NCBI GenBank assembly: GCA_000739535.1
Contig: DF820474.1
Span: forward strand, 147,242 to 211,241
Direction of reading: 5' to 3'
Source: Candidatus Vecturithrix granuli
GTDB taxonomy: Bacteria > Moduliflexota > Moduliflexia > Moduliflexales > Moduliflexaceae
DNA length: 64,000 nucleotides
In this document: positions 51,887 to 61,898 of the stretch, piece after piece
How the letters are laid out: each line of letters starts with the position of its first letter
Numbering within the stretch: position 1 is the stretch's first letter
The notes under the pieces: generated by a model
What the model was told of the DNA's origin: nothing
The model's database searches: none
Seen by the model: only the letters and a program-made list of their open reading frames with translations
Translations under genes and position numbers: made by a program

Positions 51887-54475
51887 TTAGCTGTGATCCC
51901 CGGCTGAAGCTGGTACAATGTTCCCAGAGCCTGAATGAATATGCAGATCACGTTGGGGAAAGGGGATGGTGATATTTTTTTCACGAAACACTCGATCAAT
52001 TTCAAAGCGAATCTCATTTTCCGTTGTCAATCCATAATCCAGCAAGGTCCATACGCGTAATTTAAAGATGAGCGCGCTTTCGCCAAAATCCGAAAAAAGC
52101 ACCATGGGCGCAGGATCTGTCAGTACACGTGGATGTTGTTCGGCAATGTCGTATAGGGTTTGTTCAACCAACTTTGTCTCAGTTCCGTACGCCACCCCGA
52201 CCTCTATCGTCCGGCGCATACGCATATCTTTGAAGGTCCAGTTCGTGAGTTGATGGCTGATAATATCGGAGTTCGGAATAATCAGCGCGGAATTATCAAA
52301 GGTACGTACAACCGTTGAACGAACATTAATTTTTTCAACGACTCCCCAGATACCGTTTACTTCAATCACATCCTTCACCTCAATGGGGCGTTCAAACAGT
52401 AAAATCAGACCACTGATAAAGTTGTTAAAAATATTCTGCAAGCCAAACCCCAATCCAATCCCTAAGGCGCCAAATGCCACTGCCAGGGAAGTGGCGCCCA
52501 CACCGATTGAGTTCAAGGCCCAGAGAATCCCAAAGAGCCAGAGTAGATACACTGAGATGGTGGTGATCGAAACCTGTACCCCGATATCCAATCCACTATT
52601 GATCAGAATTTTTTCTTGAAGTACTCTTTGCCAGAATCGCGTCGCCACATGCGTAAATAAGAGAATCAGGAGGACGTAGAGCAGGCCGAGTAAACTCAAA
52701 TCCAGGCCCCCAATAGAGATCGAATAGGTTAATAAATTGAACGCGCCAAGAATGACCATCTCTTTTGCTCCCCAGGCAAACAGCAATCCCGCGATTAGGA
52801 GCACAGGCCAGGCGACCCAGGAAAGCCTCACTGTCAGCCAATGGAGTTGGTGCGCGGCTTTCAATGAGGTATCTTGCTCTTCGAGCGCGCTTTGCGTCAC
52901 ACCCTGATCCCATTCCCGTAAGACCTGAAAAATAATAAGAGCCCAGAGCGCGACGACAAAAGTCCGCCCCCAGGAAAGATACCAATAGCGTGCAAGCAAG
53001 CCAAAGCCCGCGAGTTCAATCAAAATGCCTCCACTGGCAATGATATACCCCAATCCGGCGCTGAGCGATCGTAAGGTTTGGCCTGTCCTGGAAGACCCTG
53101 GAAAAATGCGCTGCGGCGTCTCGCGGAAAATCTCCCAAAACGGAACACTCCAGAAGAAGAGACTAATTTCAAACAGAAGACGCGCAAGCAAAAGGATCAC
53201 ACTGACGCTGCCAAGCGCCCATTCCACAATGACATAACATATCACAAAATAACGCACAACTCTCAGGAGAAATCGGAGATGAAAGATGACTCTTACAGGT
53301 TTCATCTCGCCTTGTTTTCTTTCCCAGAAGGAAAGAAAATCGAACATCCAATACGTAAATAATAAGATCATTAAGATGCGCACTAACACTTCTGAGAGCG
53401 TGATGGTCGAATGTGCAAGGCGGGTCTGTTCATATACATACAAAAAGAGGGTAATCCCAAACAGCAGTAATGAACGCTGGAGGACTTGCAGCATAAGATA
53501 ACGCCAGGGATAGGCGTCGTGAGCAATGTTTTGTACCAATTGAATAAAAAATCGTCGAAACCGGAATAACAGAAAAATGGCAATAGCTAAAAACAGAATG
53601 AAACGAAACAGGATGAAGCCTTCGGTCTTCCAGAGGGTTTGGATGGTATTGTTCCAGAATCCTTTTGAGAGCACCTGGCGTCCTTGATGTACCAATTGGT
53701 CAAATTCTGCCTCAAGCTGCTGCCATCCTAAGAGGCTGAATGGGTTTGCTCTGCGTTCAAACAATTCCCGTCTCTTGCGTTCTTCAATTTGGAGGCTGAA
53801 TTTTTCTGCGAGCGTGGTAAAATTCTGTTGAATCTCTTCAAATTTCTTGATCATCGCTGCATGCAGCATTTGGGTGCGTTCAAGAATGTTTTGCTTTTCG
53901 GATAACAGTTCTGTTAAGGTATGCAAATTTTTTAAGATTGCCTGTGCTTCAGGATTACGGGAATCCTGAGCTGTCCTGTCGGTTTGAATTTCCTGTAATT
54001 GTCGTTCATTCAATGTGTACTGCTCTTTTACCTTCACACGGGCTTGCTCAATGGCGCTACGCTCATTGTGAAGCTCTTTCAATCGGGCAATGATGTGTTC
54101 TAACGCCATGCGAATATTAGTGCGAATGTTTTCCAATTCTTCAACCGGGGTCTCCGGAGCCAGCAGCACACTATTATAGGCCGTAATTTCAATCTTATAA
54201 GAGTTGAATTCCGCATTAATATCTTTTTCAAACCATTGCGCCTGGTTGAGCTTTTCCTGAAACTGTTTCATGTTCTCCTGCTCCGTCGCCAGGCTTTTCT
54301 CTAAGGATTCCAGGAGGTTGACTTTCTGAGTCAGAGAATTCAAGGCTGTCGAGGTAGAATTTACAATTTGAGCAAAAACAGGAGGCGTCAGGAATATGAA
54401 AATAACATTCACAAGCCAGACCACTTCTGGTATTTTCCATGTCTTTCGCAAAAATGCGCTCATACTCACTTTCAT
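51887..54475 (-). CDS. Mechanosensitive channel, MscS superfamily (MscK/YnaI-like, large)
   Basis: An 862-residue inner-membrane protein. It starts with a signal/first helix, then a long periplasmic coiled coil (residues 45-255), about ten further helices, and the conserved MscS core: the pore helix LAVAFGALGIGLGFGLQNIFNNFISG, the beta domain FERPIEVKDVIEVNGIWGVVEKINVRSTVVRTFDN, and the C-terminal alpha/beta domain. It protects cells against hypo-osmotic shock. The adjacent gene upstream encodes a second, diverged channel-like protein; two related genes in a row suggest duplication. Confidence 0.92.
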   Translation of the reverse strand: MKVSMSAFLRKTWKIPEVVWLVNVIFIFLTPPVFAQIVNSTSTALNSLTQKVNLLESLEKSLATEQENMKQFQEKLNQAQWFEKDINAEFNSYKIEITAYNSVLLAPETPVEELENIRTNIRMALEHIIARLKELHNERSAIEQARVKVKEQYTLNERQLQEIQTDRTAQDSRNPEAQAILKNLHTLTELLSEKQNILERTQMLHAAMIKKFEEIQQNFTTLAEKFSLQIEERKRRELFERRANPFSLLGWQQLEAEFDQLVHQGRQVLSKGFWNNTIQTLWKTEGFILFRFILFLAIAIFLLFRFRRFFIQLVQNIAHDAYPWRYLMLQVLQRSLLLFGITLFLYVYEQTRLAHSTITLSEVLVRILMILLFTYWMFDFLSFWERKQGEMKPVRVIFHLRFLLRVVRYFVICYVIVEWALGSVSVILLLARLLFEISLFFWSVPFWEIFRETPQRIFPGSSRTGQTLRSLSAGLGYIIASGGILIELAGFGLLARYWYLSWGRTFVVALWALIIFQVLREWDQGVTQSALEEQDTSLKAAHQLHWLTVRLSWVAWPVLLIAGLLFAWGAKEMVILGAFNLLTYSISIGGLDLSLLGLLYVLLILLFTHVATRFWQRVLQEKILINSGLDIGVQVSITTISVYLLWLFGILWALNSIGVGATSLAVAFGALGIGLGFGLQNIFNNFISGLILLFERPIEVKDVIEVNGIWGVVEKINVRSTVVRTFDNSALIIPNSDIISHQLTNWTFKDMRMRRTIEVGVAYGTETKLVEQTLYDIAEQHPRVLTDPAPMVLFSDFGESALIFKLRVWTLLDYGLTTENEIRFEIDRVFREKNITIPFPQRDLHIHSGSGNIVPASAGDHS

Positions 54476-54634
54476 AAAGCTTGGAGTTCTCTTTTTTCAA
54501 GCGGGAAAGCTCGTTAAAGCAAGAACTTTCGGTCTCTTAAAAATTTCTGATTTGTTGATAATCTCGATGAGTTGGAGTACGAAAGCTCTGCTTTCGTTGT
54601 CAAAGCCAGGCGTTGACAGCCCTGAATAGGCGAG

Positions 54635-56401
54635 CTACTTCTGCCCATTTTCTGGCTGAATCTTTTGTTCCAATTGACTTGCTATCCCCTGATGTACCGT
54701 AATTTGTGGAAACGGAATTCCCCAGCCATGTTCTGTACAGGCATCTACAATGATACGCTGGAGGGTTCGTCCGATAGCAAAATAGCTTGTGATCGCCCAT
54801 TTTCCAGGAAATGAAGTCACAACAAGCAGGTCTAATGAGGAAGCGCCGGCCTCTTTAAACTGCACTAACAAGGTCAACAGGTCCTTGCCATAGTCTTCTT
54901 TGGCTAATTCTTGTGCCAGAATACGTTCCAGGGTTTGCGGAATATCTTTGGTAATCTGGGCCTGATGTGCGTAATCTAGCCCGAACGTTACAAAGACGCC
55001 AAAATTATTAATCGAATAGTTGATCGGATTTTGTTGTAAAAAGCTCTGGGTCGGATAGGTTTTATGACAACCTCCGAGGGTATCGAGCACCACCTGTTCT
55101 GGAGTTTGCAGGATAACTTTGCCGATAGCTCCGTCGGCTAACATAACCAGATCCTCTTCACGCGTCGGAAACCAGGGTTCATCTTTATGAAACGGACGTG
55201 AATGGACGCCGATCAGTTCGCGTAATGGCAGCCGGATCAGTCCGCCTTTTAAGGCCGGATTGTGAAGTTTTGTGTAAAGATTTAACGACTTGACCTGCCA
55301 GGGAAGTCCGCTATAGATCACGCGTTCTCCCTCACGAACTGTACTCAAATTTAAGAGCAGCTTGGCTTGTTCCCAGAACATAGGAAAAGTTTGTTTGGCG
55401 GTCCAGGCCACACCAAACAGAAAAATCAGGGCAATGCCAAGCAGCACCCAATCTCCTGACACGTAGAGGACGAGCAGAAAAGCGGCGATACCTATGAGAA
55501 TCGTCAAGAGGTGATAAATCACATCAAACAGGCGCAGCAGAAAATGTCGTTTTCCCGATAGATCAGGTCGAAAGATTTTAACGATCAGGCGATACACAAC
55601 TCGCATGAACCAAACAACGATGACGAACGCCAGCACCGACAGGATCAGATTCAATCCCCGGGTTTTAAAAAAATCTCGTAACGCATTTTGAGCTGATGTC
55701 ACCAGAGATTCATGGGTGCCGAGTTTTTCATTCAACTGATAGCGCAGGACTGAGAGTTGGTTGCTCATGTTTTCCTTTTTATCTTCCCAGTCTTTTTGCA
55801 ATTTCGTCAATTCTTCTTTGAGCTTACGCGCTGTGACCAGATCGAGCCGTTTCTGGATATTCTCGATCGCCGTATCAATCATTGGCAAGCGTCGTTCATA
55901 GTAAGCGATCTGGCTGCGTAATTCTTCGATTTCTCTCGGACGGGCTGTCATGGCCTTCAATTCTTCAAAAATCGGGCCGAGAATTACCTGTACCTCCTCC
56001 TGCCAGTTAAAGGTTGTCGCCGGCCTTGCCGCAAAGCGTTCCAAATCGACCCCGGTGGCAATACTTTCAAATTTTCTCCTCAACTCGCTTAAACGTGAGC
56101 TGAGTTCTTGAAGTTCATTCGCGATCGAGAGTCTTCTTTCGTCGGTTTCGGCCGCCTCTAATTCGGCTTCTTTTTGGCGGATTTGTTCCTCGGCCGATCC
56201 GATGGACTGGATAGCGTCACGTAAGGCCGCTATGGTCATTTTCTCCTTGATGTCAGCCTCAGTCAGAGGCGCTGCCGGGGGAGAGGAAGGCGTCGGTTGG
56301 GTTGTAGTTAATTGGGCATACAAGGGAAAAGTCAGGTGTAAACTCAGTGTAATACTTACAACGATCAGTCGGAATGTAAACAATTTCGGGGATCTCCTCA
56401 T
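54635..56401 (-). CDS. MscS-like membrane protein (atypical mechanosensitive channel)
   Basis: A 588-residue protein. Signal peptide (MRRSPKLFTFRLIVVSITLSLHLTFPLYAQ), a Pro-rich linker and a long coiled coil (residues 50-225) are followed by four or five helices. A soluble C-terminal domain then shows MscS-like features (TVREGERVIYSGLPWQVKSLNLYTKLHNP, then DLLVVTSFPGKW and HGWGIPFPQITVHQG). The glycine-rich pore helix of true MscS is not obvious, so gating may be altered. It stands 160 bp upstream of the large MscS gene on the same strand and they may be one operon. Confidence 0.75.
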   Translation of the reverse strand: MRRSPKLFTFRLIVVSITLSLHLTFPLYAQLTTTQPTPSSPPAAPLTEADIKEKMTIAALRDAIQSIGSAEEQIRQKEAELEAAETDERRLSIANELQELSSRLSELRRKFESIATGVDLERFAARPATTFNWQEEVQVILGPIFEELKAMTARPREIEELRSQIAYYERRLPMIDTAIENIQKRLDLVTARKLKEELTKLQKDWEDKKENMSNQLSVLRYQLNEKLGTHESLVTSAQNALRDFFKTRGLNLILSVLAFVIVVWFMRVVYRLIVKIFRPDLSGKRHFLLRLFDVIYHLLTILIGIAAFLLVLYVSGDWVLLGIALIFLFGVAWTAKQTFPMFWEQAKLLLNLSTVREGERVIYSGLPWQVKSLNLYTKLHNPALKGGLIRLPLRELIGVHSRPFHKDEPWFPTREEDLVMLADGAIGKVILQTPEQVVLDTLGGCHKTYPTQSFLQQNPINYSINNFGVFVTFGLDYAHQAQITKDIPQTLERILAQELAKEDYGKDLLTLLVQFKEAGASSLDLLVVTSFPGKWAITSYFAIGRTLQRIIVDACTEHGWGIPFPQITVHQGIASQLEQKIQPENGQK

Positions 56402-56554
56402 CTTTTTCTCCCTTCATGATAATAGAGAGGTGCCATCACTTGAAATGATGGTACTTTTACAGGTATTCATGCTCTGCGTCTGTCGAAATATCAGGTTCGA
56501 CAAATGCAGAACTCTTCTTGGGGTTGCGGTCATTATTGTGGCGTGTATCTGAAT

Positions 56555-57619
56555 TTACAACCATTTTTTCTTTTTAAAATAGAGTAGCAACCCACTTCCG
56601 ATCACAGCCATCACACCAAGTATGATGAAATAACCCCATTTCCAATCCAATTCCGGCATATAATGAAAATTCATGCCATACACTCCGGCAATAAAGGTGA
56701 GTGGAATAAAAATCGTGCCGATAATCGTTAGAAACTGCATGATTTCATTCATCTTATTACTCATGCTTGACATATACACCTCCAGAATGCCGGTCATCAT
56801 ATCGCGAAAGGTTTCTATGGTTTCAATGACCTGGAGGGTATGATCATACAAATCTCGCAGGTAAATCAGCGTAGTTTCCTCGATAAGTGGGGTTTCCTGG
56901 CGGATGATCTGATTGATCATATTCCGTAGAGGCCAAACCGAGTTACGAAAGAAAATTAACTCCCGTCGCAATCTGTGGATATTGTGTAGGGTTTCCTGAT
57001 CTGGTTCTTTGATCAGGTCTTCTTCAACCAGAGCAATTTGTTCTCCAAAACGTTCAATAACTTCAAAATAACCATCTACAACCGCATCGAGTAAGCCATA
57101 AGCAAGGTAATCTGCCCCCGTTCGCCGCAACCGTCCCCGATCATTTTGTAAGCGTGTTCTGATGATATCAAATACATCGCCTTCTCGTTCCTGAAAGGTG
57201 AGCACGAAATGTTGCCCGAGAACGATACTCACCTGCTCCGTATTGTTAGTCTGAGTAGAGTTGTCATACGCGATCATTTTCAAGATGATCAAAATATACT
57301 CATCGAACACATCAACCTTTAAACGTTGTTGGGTATTAAGAATATCTTCGATCATCAAAACATGAAGTCCAAAATGTTTCCCTAACCTCTCGACAATCGT
57401 GGTGTCGTGAATGCCATCCACATTAATCCAGGTCACTGAGGGGCGATCTTTATAGGGAAAGCATTCTTCCACGTTCTGGATTTCTTCTATCAGGAGATGC
57501 TCAGTATCATAATCAATCACGCGTATCCTGGCACGTTCTGTTTTCTGAGTTCCAACAAATACAGGGGTTCCAGGCGGCAAACCTGCGCTTTTTGTCATCT
57601 GGTCCGTGATTTCTAACAT
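56555..57619 (-). CDS. corA: CorA-family magnesium/cobalt transporter
   Basis: A 354-residue CorA. A large N-terminal cytoplasmic domain (residues 1-285, including VTWINVDGIHD and MIEDILNTQQRLKVDVFDEYI) is followed by two C-terminal helices with the signature GVYGMNFHYMPELDWKWGY. The cytoplasmic tail ends KKKKWL. It imports Mg2+ driven by membrane potential. The start at 57619 (MLEITDQM) has AGAGGTGAG upstream; 36 extra codons are open but overlap the pseudopilin gene region. Confidence 0.93.
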   Translation of the reverse strand: MLEITDQMTKSAGLPPGTPVFVGTQKTERARIRVIDYDTEHLLIEEIQNVEECFPYKDRPSVTWINVDGIHDTTIVERLGKHFGLHVLMIEDILNTQQRLKVDVFDEYILIILKMIAYDNSTQTNNTEQVSIVLGQHFVLTFQEREGDVFDIIRTRLQNDRGRLRRTGADYLAYGLLDAVVDGYFEVIERFGEQIALVEEDLIKEPDQETLHNIHRLRRELIFFRNSVWPLRNMINQIIRQETPLIEETTLIYLRDLYDHTLQVIETIETFRDMMTGILEVYMSSMSNKMNEIMQFLTIIGTIFIPLTFIAGVYGMNFHYMPELDWKWGYFIILGVMAVIGSGLLLYFKKKKWL

Positions 57620-57674
57620 CGTCTCACCTCTCTGGATTTCACTCTGGAAAATTTTATGTGTGTGTGGCATGGGG

Positions 57675-58118
57675 TCAGAAGTGTTTTGCAAGATGAAGAG
57701 ACAGTGTATTGGTACTGATCCTGCCATAATCCTGATAGTCTATGTGAACCACGACAAGATAAGTATATGTTTCCGTTGTGACATCAATAACGCCAATCGC
57801 TGATGTTGGGAAGGTTTGCAACGAGGCTTTCCAGGCATCTAGATTATTTTTGACCGGATTGTCAGGAGAAGGTTCCTCGTTTGTACTCAAGCCATGATAG
57901 ACTGACGGAGCATAAGGGCTTGCGATAATCATTTCCATCATCATTTGCGTCAAATTGGTCGCCAGGGTGCGATTCTTCGCTCGGCGGATTTCCACGAAAC
58001 ACTGACTATAAATGGTAAAAACGCTCATGATCGTGGTTGCCAGAATAGCCACAGAGATCAACACTTCGATCAACGTCAATCCTTGTGGATGCTGGAGCCG
58101 ACATGGTGGATACTTCAT
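57675..58118 (-). CDS. Prepilin-like protein (PilV/GspI-type pseudopilin)
   Basis: A 147-residue protein with a type IV prepilin leader: HPQG followed by LTLIEVLISVAILATTIMSVF, with Glu five residues after the cleavage Gly as needed for methylation. The globular part is short. This is a minor pilin/pseudopilin candidate, but no pilus or secretion genes are near. It starts 6 bp after the chemoreceptor stop, so it is probably co-transcribed with it. Confidence 0.85.
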   Translation of the reverse strand: MKYPPCRLQHPQGLTLIEVLISVAILATTIMSVFTIYSQCFVEIRRAKNRTLATNLTQMMMEMIIASPYAPSVYHGLSTNEEPSPDNPVKNNLDAWKASLQTFPTSAIGVIDVTTETYTYLVVVHIDYQDYGRISTNTLSLHLAKHF

Positions 58119-58124
58119 AGGGGG

Positions 58125-59684
58125 TTACTCCAATTTAAATCGTTCGACGATCGCTTGCATTTCTTCAGCCAACCGATCGAGCGCCCTTGCCGATTCGCTG
58201 GTGTTGGCGCTGCTGGCTTTGGTTGATTGGGCAATATGGAAAAATTCTTGCATTTTCTTAAAAAGATCGTCATGAGAAGCTTTTTGTTCTTCCGTAGCCT
58301 GGGAAATCTCTCTGGCGTGTTTGACTGTGTCATTTAACATGCGGAGCACCATATCCAGGTGTTCTTTGGTACGCCACACACTCTGCAAGCCATGTTCAAC
58401 TTTTTGCTGCTCTTTCGCTTCGATTTCTGCGGAAAGGCTGGTGGCTTCCTGGATATCTCGAATGATTTTGCGAATGTTATTGGTGGCGACTCCTATACTA
58501 TTGGCTAAACTCCGAATTTCATTCGCCACCACAGAAAATCCTTTGCCGGCGTCGCCTGCTCGCGCCGCTTCAATCGTTGCATTAAAGGCGATGAGTTTGG
58601 TGTTGGCTGTAATATCTTCAATAATCGTGACTATCTCGGTAATTTGCTGTGCCTTTTGGATGAGGTCGTTGATCTGTTGTACGCTTTCCTTATTCACGGT
58701 ATCCACTTCATTCATTTCCGTCACAAGTTCCTCAACCACTTCGACTCCTCGTACTGTCTTTTTCAGCGTATATTCCGCATTGTTCAACACGGTTTCCGCC
58801 TTCCCTGAGATCTGTTCGGAAAGCTTTTTGACATCCTCGACGCCAAGCCGGGCCTCTTCGACAGATGTCATGAATTCTTCCGCTCTTTCAAGCTGATAAC
58901 GTGCGGTCTCAACAATTTTTTCCGTTGAAGTCGTGACGCGTAACCCGGCCCCCTGAATTTCCTTTGTCAAGCTTAATAAGCCCTCAACCATGCGATTAAA
59001 TACTGCTCCAAGTTCTCCGATTTCATCCTGGCTCTCTACATGCACGCGCTGGGTCAAATCTTGTTCACGGATGATGGTGTTCATCTTTGTAATCACCGCA
59101 TGAATTCGGCTAAAGACATTAGACAGGAGATAATACACCATCACCACCAGAATCATCAGACCGACAATACATGCCAGTAATGATACGGCGATGGATTCTT
59201 GCCGATATTTGTGCAAACTCTCAAAGGTGAAGGTCAATTTCATTGCGCCAAGGATTTTTTCATTTTCAACGATTGGATACAACAGACTGAGCACATTTTG
59301 CTGATCAATCAACTCTTCAATAAACACATCTTGCCGCTCCTGGAAAACACGCTGATACATTTCCGGACTCAGTTTGGGAGCCAGAATGGTCATGAATTGC
59401 GAAGAAAAATGAAGCAATCCTTTGGAGTCATACACAGAGAGACCATACACGTCTTCTAACCGTATTAATCGTCTGGATAGCTTGTTAAATCGAGCGCTAT
59501 CATTTTCTTGCAGTTGAAGCCCTAATTCATACACGACACTGCCGGCTACTTTCAGCATTGTCGCCCGCATGAGCTTCTCCAGCCGATCTGGTTGAATGAC
59601 CCAAAACACGATAACGGCAATCGCGAATACCAGGCTGACCAATACGGTAGAAACATACGTGATGATTTTCGTCTTCAATCTCAT
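58125..59684 (-). CDS. Methyl-accepting chemotaxis protein
   Basis: A chemoreceptor of about 519 residues with an N-terminal helix, a periplasmic sensor of about 140 residues, a second helix ([24 protein letters not shown]), a HAMP domain and a signalling domain. The tip is [42 protein letters not shown]. The tip reads [12 protein letters not shown] where IANQTNLLALNA is usual, a modest variant. There is no C-terminal methylesterase-docking pentapeptide. GAGAAG lies 6 bases before the chosen ATG. It shows that the organism is motile or uses chemosensory control of pili. Confidence 0.92.
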   Translation of the reverse strand: MRLKTKIITYVSTVLVSLVFAIAVIVFWVIQPDRLEKLMRATMLKVAGSVVYELGLQLQENDSARFNKLSRRLIRLEDVYGLSVYDSKGLLHFSSQFMTILAPKLSPEMYQRVFQERQDVFIEELIDQQNVLSLLYPIVENEKILGAMKLTFTFESLHKYRQESIAVSLLACIVGLMILVVMVYYLLSNVFSRIHAVITKMNTIIREQDLTQRVHVESQDEIGELGAVFNRMVEGLLSLTKEIQGAGLRVTTSTEKIVETARYQLERAEEFMTSVEEARLGVEDVKKLSEQISGKAETVLNNAEYTLKKTVRGVEVVEELVTEMNEVDTVNKESVQQINDLIQKAQQITEIVTIIEDITANTKLIAFNATIEAARAGDAGKGFSVVANEIRSLANSIGVATNNIRKIIRDIQEATSLSAEIEAKEQQKVEHGLQSVWRTKEHLDMVLRMLNDTVKHAREISQATEEQKASHDDLFKKMQEFFHIAQSTKASSANTSESARALDRLAEEMQAIVERFKLE

Positions 59685-59912
59685 AAGCATCTTCTCGCAA
59701 AGTGGTGGAAAATTTTCAATCTTTTTTTATTGATTTTTTTGTCCGTGCGCACAATATCATCATCGTAAACTGTATTTACAATACGTGTGGACGTGTCAAA
59801 AAGAAAATCGTCTAAAAAAAGATACGTTTCTCTCAAAAGCGTGTCATCCTATATCGCGTCTTCTACCTTCATGCTTCAAGGTAGGTTTTTAAACCTGTTT
59901 AGGAGAAGTGCG

Positions 59913-60446
59913 ATGAATCTGTTCTGGCGTTTAGGGTTTTCCGTTGTTCTTAGCGTTTATGCTTTTTCGGCTGGATTTTCGTTGTTCTCATTAGTCTATG
60001 CCTCTCCATTGCCTCCCCAATTCGCGTTATTCCACCAGGAGCGACAGATATTATTCCCGCATTGGAACGAACAAGGGGCCTTTGCCAACGTGCTGCGAAA
60101 AGATGTTCAGCGCGTCTCTCTAGCTTATAATGAAGAACATGTTATTCGTAAATTTACGTTTCAGTTGACTACGCTTACGGAAAAACTCAGCATCTCATTT
60201 ACTCCCAAAATTATCATTAAACCGTTTATTCTGATTGAAGAATTGCAAGATCTCTTATTGGTCTATCATTCCAGGCGATCACGCGATACGATTCCAATTA
60301 ATGAAAATTTTCAGATGCGACGCCTTTCCCTGGCAAATGCTGCGATGCAGGTAAAAAAAATTCTTGAGAAACGTTCCAATCGTTCCCTTTCGGTATGTCC
60401 ATATTATCACAGTATCTATGGGCTCCACCTGCAAATTCTCTGGTAA
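59913..60446 (+). CDS. Putative exported protein of unknown function
   Basis: A 177-residue protein. Residues 1-30 look like a signal peptide (MNLFWRLGFSVVLSVYAFSAGFSLFSLVYAS). The rest is soluble, with a long charged helical stretch (RRLSLANAAMQVKKILEKRSNRS) and no recognised domain. I chose the ATG at 59913 because AGGAGA lies 7 bases upstream; the open frame extends further but has no ribosome site. Confidence 0.65.
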   Translation: MNLFWRLGFSVVLSVYAFSAGFSLFSLVYASPLPPQFALFHQERQILFPHWNEQGAFANVLRKDVQRVSLAYNEEHVIRKFTFQLTTLTEKLSISFTPKIIIKPFILIEELQDLLLVYHSRRSRDTIPINENFQMRRLSLANAAMQVKKILEKRSNRSLSVCPYYHSIYGLHLQILW

Positions 60447-60743
60447 CCTATCAATTTTCACGGCGTTTGCCTACAAACCCTTTGACATCCTTTTTTTCTG
60501 CCTTCTCTCAGAAGAATTGGCTGAAAATATAGTTGACTTTTCTGGCAGAAAAAAATATATCCTCTCGATTCACTCAGGAAAGATGATTCTTTCATCTCGT
60601 TCTATTCAACGAACGATCGTTAAGTGAATGAATCTTATCATGGAATAAAATTTGATGTTTAATAATCTCTTTTGGCTTTTGGTTAGCGAAAACTACCTAA
60701 AATTTCAGAAATTTGTGCTTATGAGAAATCCTTGCAGTGAGTT
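60447..60743. other. Non-coding gap before the MurG-like gene
   Basis: An AT-rich stretch. A short open frame to 60627 is a shadow of the exported protein gene's extended frame and has no ribosome site. No hairpin of the local repeat families was found. Confidence 0.35.
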
Positions 60744-61898
60744 ATGAAAAAAAGTCAAGTATTAGATTCATCCGAGTCTTATGATATTGTCATTCCTGTG
60801 GATGAAACAGGGAGTTTCGTGTATCCTGAAGTTGCGGTTGCAAAGGAATTAAAGCGACAGTTCCCCTCTCTCTCGATCCTTTTTTTGAGGCCTCCGCAAG
60901 GAGTAGGATTCCGTATTGTTCACCAAGAAGGCTTTCCAGCGCATCCGTTTCCTGTTGCAGAAGGCAGATCTCAGCAGAAATTGAGATACCTCAATGTTTT
61001 TTACCACGTATCTGTGGGAGTATATCATGTCCGCCAACTCCTCAAAAAATTTCAGCCGCGACTTGTGTTGGGGGCAAGTACACGATTGACAGCCTCGACC
61101 TTGTACGCCGCGTATTTGCTGCATATTCCGACGCTCATCCTGGAAGTCAATTATCGGCCTGGATTTGCCACTCAACTTCTGAGTAAATCGGTTGATCGTA
61201 TTGCCCTGGGATTTCAGGAAACGGCGTCAGCATTTTCCCGACCAAACGTCATTTACACCGGAACGCCTGTCCGCAAAGAATTTTACCTGATTGGCAAAAC
61301 TTCCCCCCCGGATAAAGGCGAAAAACAGAATATTTTGATTATCTCAGGCTCTCATGGCAATCATGCTATCAATCAGGCAGCCATTGACGCTTTACCGTAT
61401 CTTCTTCCACAACGAAACCAATTCATCTTTACCCACCAAAGCGGTTCGGCTGATTATGCGTATGTTAAACAGAACTATGATCGCGAAGGGTTTCGCGCGG
61501 AAGTGCTGGAATATATTGACGATATGCCAAAGATGTATGCCAAAGCCCATCTTGTGATCTGTCAGGGCGGCGGCTCCACCATTGCCGAATTACATGCAAG
61601 CCGCAGGCCAGCGATCATCATTCCGGCCATTGCCGCCCAAAAACAACAGACTTATAACGCCCTGGGAATTCAGGAATTAGGGATTGCGAAAATTATCCCT
61701 GAACCAGAACTTTCCGGGGAAACGTTGGCGGAAGCCCTGCAAAATATTGGAAATCACCCTGAGTCGGTTTCTCAGATCTGGACCAACGATCTGGAATTCG
61801 GACAAAAAACCGCAACTGAACGGGTTGTTGAGATTTGCCTTCAATTGACCAGGAGCACGATCGGACGATCCCTGGAAGATTCTTATGACAGAACGTAA
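60744..61898 (+). CDS. MurG-like glycosyltransferase, GT-B fold
   Basis: A 384-residue GT-B enzyme with MurG architecture. The C-terminal donor site is convincing: LVICQGGGSTIAELHASRRPAIIIPAIAAQKQQTYNA, corresponding to the CRSGA(S)T...E and Q..NA motifs of MurG. At the N-terminus the diagnostic GGTGGH of MurG is replaced by DETGSFVYPEVAVAKEL, so the second glycine-rich loop and the catalytic-region His are missing. It may therefore use another acceptor and be a polysaccharide or lipid glycosyltransferase rather than MurG proper. The next gene overlaps its end by 14 bp. Confidence 0.75.
   Translation: MKKSQVLDSSESYDIVIPVDETGSFVYPEVAVAKELKRQFPSLSILFLRPPQGVGFRIVHQEGFPAHPFPVAEGRSQQKLRYLNVFYHVSVGVYHVRQLLKKFQPRLVLGASTRLTASTLYAAYLLHIPTLILEVNYRPGFATQLLSKSVDRIALGFQETASAFSRPNVIYTGTPVRKEFYLIGKTSPPDKGEKQNILIISGSHGNHAINQAAIDALPYLLPQRNQFIFTHQSGSADYAYVKQNYDREGFRAEVLEYIDDMPKMYAKAHLVICQGGGSTIAELHASRRPAIIIPAIAAQKQQTYNALGIQELGIAKIIPEPELSGETLAEALQNIGNHPESVSQIWTNDLEFGQKTATERVVEICLQLTRSTIGRSLEDSYDRT

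Noticed and set aside
60364-60627. 87-codon frame after the exported protein gene
   Set aside because: It overlaps that gene in another frame and lacks a ribosome site.
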